Below, piece by piece: positions 57,377 to 64,000 of a stretch of 64,000 nt of DNA; the stretch's first letter is position 1, and the number at the start of each line of letters is the position of its first letter. The DNA comes from Lojkania enalia (lineage: Eukaryota > Ascomycota > Dothideomycetes > Pleosporales). Below the pieces are notes generated by a model that was given only the letters and a program-made list of their open reading frames with translations, made no database searches and was not told where the DNA came from. Where the stretch lies: assembly GCA_010094045.1 (NCBI GenBank), contig ML986688.1, positions 9,411-73,410 of the forward strand, in the 5' to 3' direction. The position numbers and the translations under genes are program-made.

Positions 57377-60019
57377 ATGGCTATCTGCCGCTATTACCAG
57401 CAGGGTCACTGCCTTAACGGCGACACATGTTACTATCAACATCCATCCGGACGGCCGCAGCAGTCGTCATCAACTCCTCCATTAAATATTAGCGCATCTT
57501 CATTCCGACCTTCTTCCAGGTCCCCCGCATATCCACATGCAAAGACGCCTTGCGTATTCTTCCAGCAAGGTTCTTGCAAAAAGGGCTTCTTGTGCAAGTA
57601 TGAGCATGAAGTGGCAGCTGTAGCTCCACCAACAGTTCCGAAGGATGGGAGATCTCACGTCGTTTGTACCTTTTTTCAGAGGAATGCTTGTAAGAAAGGA
57701 GACACCTGTCCATTCGGACATAAACTGGGGTTACCAGAACCCTTAAGCTATAGCAAGGCAAACTTGACAGGCGGCGGACTAGGTCTAGAAAGCTCTCGAC
57801 TTTCTGAACTGGCCAAATTAACAACTTCGAAAGGGACCGCCGACGCTGCCTCTGAACTATTGAGAGATATTACCTTACGAAGTATTGGGGGAGCGAAAGT
57901 GACTTTTGGGAGCGGCGCCGCAGTCTCTGTTGTTTCGTTATCGTCCGATTTCTCAGCGGTGTTGATGTCCAATATCCCAGTCGATGTTCCAGTCCCCTCA
58001 ATTCTCGGCGTCCTTGCGACATATGGCTTCCCTGATCTCCCATCAGAGTGCGTCCAGCTGCGACAGTTGCCGAATTCTAGACAGGCAGCGCATATCAAGG
58101 TCGCAAACCCAGACTTTGCCGGCGACTTCCTCCATCGTGCCAGCTCAAATATAGACTTTATGGGAACTAGCGTGCAGATTTCCCTTGTGCAATTAGCGGG
58201 GCATTCCGACTCTAGTATGAACAAACTACAGCTTTGTGGTGTTCACTGTTCGTGGTACAACCCGTCAAAAGCTGCGTATCTGCATTTCGGAAATGACGAT
58301 ATAGCTCGGAATGCCCTGAAAAACACAGAGAAGCGAAAACACCGACAGCTTCACGGGCGCAATGTGACTTTCAAGTACCAACCGGTCCGCTCACTTCAAG
58401 TTGGAAATCTGGATCCACGAACAACTAAAGAAGAGCTTGAGCGGTTTCTTCCTCGACCGTTACCACGTGAGATTGTTTGGGGAAGCCTATCACATGTCAT
58501 GACTGCAGAGCAAATGCAAGAGCAGGTCAAAGCTTCTCTTGAAGCTCGTGGTGAACTTACTGATTGGGTATTATCTACCCAAAAGGGCGGGCCTCGTGTA
58601 AAAGCAACTGCGAAGTTCACAAAACCCGAATCAGCAAGGGCTGCGGTCAAGGAACTGAATGGCACCCCAATAGATCGCACATCGAACGATTTATTACGGG
58701 TAGCGCTTGTCACATCCATAAAATTCTCAGTCTCCGACCGAGTTCTCAAAACCGTTAGGGCAGAGCTCGACACGCTAGCTGAAAAGTCGTGGAAATCCGG
58801 CTACGTGACAATCAAAATGTACGAGAATATTGGGAAGCCCTATACACAGATCCGCGTCTACGGGGAGAGCAAAGATTCAGTCGCGCGTGCAAAGGCGTCG
58901 GTGGAACAACTCCTTGCCGGGCACGTTGCCGTGTATATGGATGCAGCCATCTCCGATGCATTCTTCTTTATGCCATCTTCGGATTCTTTTCTAGAGGATA
59001 TAATGAAGACCTTCAGGGTCCTGATCATTAGGGATTTGCGCAGAATGGTCCTAAGGATATATGGAGACGCAAAGGCTATCGCACGCACTCAGGATCGCCT
59101 CATCGACAAAGTTAGGGAACTAGAAGTGCAAAGCCATCCTATTCCTCTTGACCCGACCTCCTGGAGAGTAGCCATGAAAGGAGGACTCCGCGAGGTCATC
59201 TCTCGTTTCGGTAAGGACAAAGTTAAAATCGACGTTGTCAGCAATCCTAAGCGAATCATTGTGAAGGGGTCCGAAAAAGAACGTTCGGAAGCACTAGAAA
59301 TCCTGCAACAGTATAGTACCAGGCCATTGGAACAACATACTAGTGCTCTGTCGGTGGATGACTCGGAAGAGCTCTGCCCCGTATGCTGGACACCTCCGGA
59401 CGAACCGTTCAAAACCGGCTGCCGCCATACATACTGCCGTTCCTGTTTAGAATCCCAGTGTACATCTGCAGGCGAAGGCGATTTTCCCATCTGTTGTTTA
59501 GGTGATTCTACTAATTGCGGTAAACCTTTATCTCTTCCAGAGCTAAGCGACGTGTTGCCATTGAACACTTACGAAGTTTTGCTTCGATCATCGTTCAACG
59601 GGTACATCCGAAGAAGGCCTACTGAGTTCCATTATTGTCCCACCCCAGATTGCGATCACTTCTATAGAAGCGCAAACGCCTCAAAGCCACGTATCTTCGA
59701 CTGTGATGGATGCCTTAGCTCGATATGTACAGGCTGCCACAATACCACTCATGACGGAATGAGTTGTGAGACTTATAAGAATATGATGAAGACAGCAACA
59801 GACGGCTTAGAAGAATTTGCAAAATGGAAAGAAAACAATGACGTGAGAGACTGTCCCAAATGCGGCGTCCCGATTGAGAAATCCGAAGGCTGTAATCATA
59901 TGCATTGCAGATCGTGTGACACCCATATCTGCTGGTTTTGTATGAAGACGTTCAGGAATGGCCAAGAGACATATAAACACATGGGGAACCGTCATACTGA
60001 AGGTGGCTGGCTGTTCTGA
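57377..60019 (+). CDS. RBR-type E3 ubiquitin ligase with CCCH zinc fingers and RNA-binding-like region
   Basis: A single uninterrupted frame encodes 880 aa. Three CCCH fingers are at residues about 5-24 (CRYYQQGHCLNGDTCYYQH), 55-76 (CVFFQQGSCKKGFLCKYEH) and 96-118 (CTFFQRNACKKGDTCPFGH). An RRM-like segment is at about 340-430 (RSLQVGNLDPRTTKEELERF), then a KH-like helical part at about 440-650. A complete RBR unit follows: RING1 at about 667 (CPVCWTPPDEPFKTGCRHTYCRSC in two parts), the IBR at about 750-790 (YCPTPDCDHFY..CTGCHNTTHDGMSC), and RING2 at about 823-855 (CPKCGVPIEKSEGCNHMHC). The Cys in SEGCNHMHC occupies the position of the thioester-forming catalytic Cys. RBR ligases pass ubiquitin from E2 via that cysteine. 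The combination suggests RNA-linked ubiquitination. The ending HTEGGWLF is likely a folded tail. No damage is seen. Confidence 0.9.
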   Translation: MAICRYYQQGHCLNGDTCYYQHPSGRPQQSSSTPPLNISASSFRPSSRSPAYPHAKTPCVFFQQGSCKKGFLCKYEHEVAAVAPPTVPKDGRSHVVCTFFQRNACKKGDTCPFGHKLGLPEPLSYSKANLTGGGLGLESSRLSELAKLTTSKGTADAASELLRDITLRSIGGAKVTFGSGAAVSVVSLSSDFSAVLMSNIPVDVPVPSILGVLATYGFPDLPSECVQLRQLPNSRQAAHIKVANPDFAGDFLHRASSNIDFMGTSVQISLVQLAGHSDSSMNKLQLCGVHCSWYNPSKAAYLHFGNDDIARNALKNTEKRKHRQLHGRNVTFKYQPVRSLQVGNLDPRTTKEELERFLPRPLPREIVWGSLSHVMTAEQMQEQVKASLEARGELTDWVLSTQKGGPRVKATAKFTKPESARAAVKELNGTPIDRTSNDLLRVALVTSIKFSVSDRVLKTVRAELDTLAEKSWKSGYVTIKMYENIGKPYTQIRVYGESKDSVARAKASVEQLLAGHVAVYMDAAISDAFFFMPSSDSFLEDIMKTFRVLIIRDLRRMVLRIYGDAKAIARTQDRLIDKVRELEVQSHPIPLDPTSWRVAMKGGLREVISRFGKDKVKIDVVSNPKRIIVKGSEKERSEALEILQQYSTRPLEQHTSALSVDDSEELCPVCWTPPDEPFKTGCRHTYCRSCLESQCTSAGEGDFPICCLGDSTNCGKPLSLPELSDVLPLNTYEVLLRSSFNGYIRRRPTEFHYCPTPDCDHFYRSANASKPRIFDCDGCLSSICTGCHNTTHDGMSCETYKNMMKTATDGLEEFAKWKENNDVRDCPKCGVPIEKSEGCNHMHCRSCDTHICWFCMKTFRNGQETYKHMGNRHTEGGWLF

Positions 60020-60362
60020 GTGAACTTTCGAATATCGATCTAGCAAACGGGTTGGGATCCGGATGCATATTCACTGCATATACGTTATCCTGTCTCATTT
60101 TCTCCCACATGCCGTCGATCCGACTGTATACCTCCTCGCTATCTATGCTTTGGAAGAAGACTTTTCTATCGTTTAATCATTTGGTAAAGATGAAAACGAC
60201 CTATGCTACGCCTCTCAACCTTGCACCCATGTACGAATTCGATATTTGGGCATTGGTCGGAGTTAGTTATGACTAGTCACATTCAATGGTAAAATGACCG
60301 CACACTAGAGCCAGCAAGAGGACATTCAATGACAACTGTGAAGCGCGGCAAACCAATCTCAA
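60020..60362. other. Intergenic between the RBR ligase and the Cys-containing unknown gene
   Basis: These 343 bp hold the 3' flank of the ligase gene and the 5' flank of the next gene, on the same strand. No feature is recognised. Confidence 0.45.
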
Positions 60363-61223
60363 ATGTCAGATGTACAAGCGTTTGCCATACATCTAATCAG
60401 GCAGAACAGAAATCCTCAAATAAAAGCTCCACTGACCTTCCCAGATCATCATCAGGCTCTCCCTGCGTGGTCTTCCAATATGTGTATTTTCCCCTGCATC
60501 CGCTACACCTGCAACGCCATCTACACTCTCCCATCCTCCACCCCCTACTCCGAATGCTCTCTTCGCAAACAACGGCATCTCCAGTCTCTACCTTGCACCG
60601 GATGGCGCACCTCCATCGAATCCAGTCCTATTCCCTGCCCGCAGTGCAACTATTCCGGCTCCCCGGTCCCAGAATATTCGCGCTTCGTCCGCTTCGTCGG
60701 TGAATACCCAAAAGATCTGTACGAAAACACATGGTCGCTCGACCACTCTGTTCCAGCGCACTGCGGCCTTGGATGCATGCAGATGCCATGGCTTGGGAAG
60801 GAGGCTACCCATGAGGATATGCCGGTGACGGCGAAGACGGCGTGGAAATATCGGCCTGCGAATGCGCCGCTTGGGAGGGAGGCATGCGTATCTAATATGC
60901 GATGTTTTAATACGGAATTCGAGCCATCAGTTCATGGAGAGCTGCGAGGCTGTCGTATTCCCGGTAGTGTTGATACGAGGTCGGAACGTAGGGATTTGGC
61001 GTGGAGTTCAACAAGCCTGGTCAATGCTACAGAAGAGTTTGGATGTAGGGATGAATGGCAAGATGCAGTGGTTGATGAGCATGAGCGTAGCTTGACATCG
61101 CCGTGTTCAGTCTACACAGCCAGTGAGCATGGGGATGAATATAATGAGTGGATGAATGACGATGATTTACCTCCCCCTTACTCGACGTTGCCACCTCCTA
61201 GTCCTCGATTGGGGCCTAGGTGA
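60363..61223 (+). CDS. Hypothetical protein with Cys pairs
   Basis: The frame from the ATG at 60363 gives 286 aa. An in-frame ATG at 60480 (MCIFPCIRYTCNAIYTL) would give 247 aa and is the more likely start, because the Cys-rich N-terminus MCxxxCIRYTC resembles many short fungal proteins, and the first 39 residues are less protein-like. It contains CPQCNYSGSPVPE and CGLGCMQMPW, possible metal-binding Cys pairs. A charged middle and a Pro-rich end (DLPPPYSTLPPPSPRLGPR) with a PPxY motif follow. PPPY is a ligand for WW domains such as those of Rsp5-type ubiquitin ligases (general knowledge). No family is recognised. Overlapping frames on both strands are shorter. It follows the RBR ligase in the same direction. 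Confidence 0.6.
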   Translation: MSDVQAFAIHLIRQNRNPQIKAPLTFPDHHQALPAWSSNMCIFPCIRYTCNAIYTLPSSTPYSECSLRKQRHLQSLPCTGWRTSIESSPIPCPQCNYSGSPVPEYSRFVRFVGEYPKDLYENTWSLDHSVPAHCGLGCMQMPWLGKEATHEDMPVTAKTAWKYRPANAPLGREACVSNMRCFNTEFEPSVHGELRGCRIPGSVDTRSERRDLAWSSTSLVNATEEFGCRDEWQDAVVDEHERSLTSPCSVYTASEHGDEYNEWMNDDDLPPPYSTLPPPSPRLGPR

Positions 61224-62076
61224 AATGTCAAGTTGTATGAGTGGTGTTTATGTGGTACGCCGAATATATACGAATGATAGCGTCTCCCTAAGTAATGTCA
61301 GATGGAATCGGGCTCGAGGAAATGCTTCCTATGTTAACTTTTTACTCTGCTATTTCAGTCATATATTTCCTCCTCATTTTCCAATGGCTGAGAGCTGATC
61401 TTGCAATACAATTACACGGTTAGAGTAGATTATGCGATGTAGACTCTGACACTAGTGAGTAGGTGTGTTGTGCGACAAGGGTATGTATAAGATTATTCCT
61501 AAGTTTTATTTAGACAGCGAGAAGTTACTGAAATGTGACGGATCGAATAGATTCCAGTGACCTATTCTTCCAATTTAGGAGTAGCAATCCACGGATAGAA
61601 TAAGTTAGTCCGGCATGTACGAGCGATTTGAAGGCATGACTTTGTTTTCAAAGGTAGCTACTCCTAAGTGCATAATTTAGAACAATGGCAATGCCCGGGT
61701 CTAGATAGTTCTGAAAGATATGACGACGTGATTCTGTGCGGTGCCGAATTTGCGCCTAGCCTATGATCAAAGCCATAAACAGGAATATAATGCTGAAATT
61801 TTATCAAAGGGAGCTAGCAACAATAAAAAAGAAAAAAAGGAGCTAGAAATAGAAAGAGAGTTTAGACGCCCGCCATAAACATGAAATGCTTTACGATACG
61901 CAATGTCTTTAAGCCATGGCTTTAGAAATGCCTGCCTCCAACTCTGTATCCTCAAAGTCGTTAGACTATCATGAAATCAAGGGCCGATATAAGACGAGTG
62001 GCTGCTTTGAGAGAGAATGAGATTTGCTTGAGGAGTTCGAGGTGGGGTATTTAGTGCATGGGTTGAGTGAAAGAAC
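61224..62076. terminator. Convergent 3' spacer
   Basis: About 850 bp between two converging genes. No gene is seen; short frames on the minus strand at 61767-62207 lie partly over the UPF0643 3' end and lack domains. Confidence 0.45.
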
Positions 62077-63022
62077 TTAGGCCCATTCCTCAAACTTGAA
62101 GTCGACAGCATCGTCAAGGACCGTGAAGCGATGAACTGAAAAGTCGATTGACTCGTAAAGCTCGCGTGCTGCAGCTCGTGCCTTCTTGTGCCAGGGGCCG
62201 AGGCCACCGTTGTGGGCGTCCTCTTGGGAGCGCCAGAAGCCTGGCAATGTCAGTACGCCAATATGAACCCTAGGACATAGATTCAAGATGGCGAAACAGC
62301 CTGAAAAGAATGAATCCGACGACGCCAAAGAAGAAAGAAAAGCGGACTTGAAAAAATTGTCACTCACAGGTAGCCAAGTTTTTCCTATCTGAATTTGTTG
62401 CTCCGAACCAGTATTTGAGCAGGCCTCCAGACTCAGCAGCTTCGCGATGACTCTCGTAATCTAGTTCGTATAGTAGATCAATGTCGATATTTTCCATAAG
62501 CTGAGACCGGAAGATGACGACGTAGAAACTCTTCTCTTTCCACTGGAAATGCTCATCTGCTGCGAATTTTCGAAGGTGCTCGAGGACTACATTCAAGTTG
62601 AGTGACTCGGTGTAAGGCGCAGTTGCATAGTCCAAACGTGTAGGTTTGAGCACAGTGAGTGCCTTCGCAAGTAGAACGTTTGGAATGTCGAGGTCCTTAA
62701 GATCGAGATAATGTCCAGGATTGTTATATGGAGAAGAGATCAAGAGGGTAGATAGATCGATGACGGCATCGGCATTAGATGAATCGCTTTTAGCATCTTC
62801 GATATGTAACTGATAGAGAGCTGCAGCCCCAAATCTGAGCAAATCGAAATCGGTAGTAACTTTTATTGGATTGAGGACCAGGCGACCTTTGGATGGAGCT
62901 GAAAGAGCGTATAGAGTAGCATTGGTAGTGTTCTGTGGAATTGGTGGTATGCCATTCACTCCAATCGCACTAGTGAGAAGTGACAAAATGAGTTCCGGCG
63001 CCGTCTGCATTTGATTTGCCAT
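62077..63022 (-). CDS. UPF0643 family protein
   Basis: Two exons (63022-62368 and 62240-62077) encode 272 aa. The 127-nt intron (GTGAGTG..ACATTGCCAG, branch CTGAC) joins NLATCFWRSQEDAHN. The start is MANQMQTAPELILSLL. The sequence fits the UPF0643 family of fungi (S. pombe PB2B2.08 type) in length and in the C-terminal signature FWRSQEDAHNGGLGPWHKKA. The central part (FDLLRFGAAALYQLH; VLEHLRKFAADEHFQWKEKSFYVVIFRSQL) is conserved in character. Family members have no established biochemical role. There is no signal peptide or membrane helix. The C-terminal block resembles the dimeric ferredoxin-like ABM/EthD style (weak impression only). The gene appears intact. Confidence 0.85.
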
Positions 63023-64000
63023 TTCAGGAGTGGGAGCGTTGGGTGCTGAGGAAGCTGGATTTTCAGGTAGACGATTATGGAGTGCTCCTCTAGGTTGGGT
63101 GCTATCTCACCACATCAATCACAAACAGGAGGCCAACACCAAAGCGATTGCCTCCAACGTTTGATATGAAATCGAGAAGGCTAGTAGTTTTCAATACTCG
63201 AATCGAAGAAAAAGCTAGTAGCAATTGTCCCGGTGTGAAGAAAGAACTTGACTCAATTTTCAGGCATATTCAAAAAACGGCGTTGACGAAACAATAGCTA
63301 GCAAGCACGCCGAATCACACAATCCTATGATTCGCTTACGTTTGCACTGGCTTTCTTACTGCCTTCTATTGTCTTAATTATATGCAAATAAAGTATACGA
63401 GATCTATATATACCTGCAATATGCCATTTAATCGAATTCTATCTTGACAACTGTCTATCGTTGAGTTGGTTGTGCATCGTGCCTGATAATGATTGAGGAA
63501 CAGTTTTCCTTTTCCAGTTTGGCGCAGTCTTTGAGTGCTGTCAATTCGCTGTTCGACGATCCATGCATGCGCCAGCCATTCGATGTGCGACTTGATTGGT
63601 GAGTTCTAAATGTCTAGTTATGCTAAATACAGTGAAGGAATCCTTCAAATACTCAGGCGTTTAATCGATACGAAGCATATGGCTCCATTGCTTCGTTGAT
63701 CAGTGCGTCGGATGAAAGAACACCTCGTCGAACACAAAGAAATTGCGACTGCGGGATCGGATGGATGAGCTCAGCTTCCCAGAGAGCGTTCTGTAATTAA
63801 TCATTGCTATTGCAACACAACAGAATTCGCCCTATCGAGTTCGCTAAATTGCCGCAACATTACTCCGTAATCGTCGTGCCCCACATTGCATGAGTGCGTT
63901 GCCACCCGTTGGGCCATCTTGGCGACGTAGGAATCCTTACGCCGTATTCCTCTATGCAACATTCAAAAGGCATGTTTTTTAGTCTCTCGTCCCTAGAAGG
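63023..64000. other. Upstream region of the UPF0643 gene to the window end
   Basis: About 980 bp with no supported gene. The part next to 63022 should contain the UPF0643 promoter. No start of a further gene could be recognised before the window ends. Confidence 0.45.

Overview
The window looks like filamentous ascomycete (Pezizomycotina) nuclear DNA. The protein-coding genes carry short introns of about 46-130 nt with GT..AG ends and CTRAC-like branch sites. There are fungus-specific families (HET domain, Zn2Cys6 regulators, HAM1-like, UPF0643, DUF4211). The first 16.6 kb are saturated with TpA in the way left by repeat-induced point mutation (RIP). A leotiomycete is my best guess for the class, but that is an inference.

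Layout. 1-16600 is a RIP-degraded, gene-free transposon block. Its outermost layer is a tandem pair of a ~2573-bp repeat (1-2573, and 2574-2816 continued at 14274-16147). The second copy is split by a Ty3/gypsy chromovirus (2817-14273, minus strand, 5-bp target duplication). That element is itself split by a Ty1/copia element (8535-13972, minus strand, 5-bp target duplication) lodged at the gypsy LTR/primer-site border. 16148-16600 holds further unidentified repeat debris.

17.1-20.1 kb: a six-exon HAM1-like lipid-binding-type gene on the minus strand. 22.1-24.5 kb: a HET-domain gene broken by a 150-bp solo-LTR-like insertion and an in-frame stop. 24.6-31.2 kb: a small accessory stretch with a SAM methyltransferase, a Zn2Cys6/fungal_trans regulator, a GFA-type enzyme and a short unknown protein whose first intron follows the ATG directly. 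31.8-36 kb: translation factor eIF2B delta (GCD2), head-to-head with an F-box/RCC1 protein (SAF1-like). 36.1-40.1 kb: a short-chain dehydrogenase divergent from a second Zn2Cys6 regulator, then an unknown 210-aa protein. 42.6-49.3 kb: housekeeping genes (DUF4211 nuclear protein, Sec14-like lipid transfer protein, DNA polymerase alpha B subunit). 51.4-53.4 kb: a decayed gene of a large secreted fungal protein. 55.7-63 kb: a GNAT acetyltransferase, a CCCH/RRM/RBR E3 ubiquitin ligase, a Cys-containing unknown protein and a UPF0643 protein.

How the genes relate. No secondary-metabolite backbone gene, defence island or CRISPR is present. The genes mostly act independently: translation initiation (GCD2), replication priming (POL12), ubiquitination (F-box/RCC1, RBR) and lipid transfer (Sec14-like). 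The most informative signals are the exactly resolvable nested retrotransposon structure, the RIP signature and the two broken accessory genes. Exon borders were derived by eye from splice signals and reading-frame continuity; none is confirmed by transcripts.
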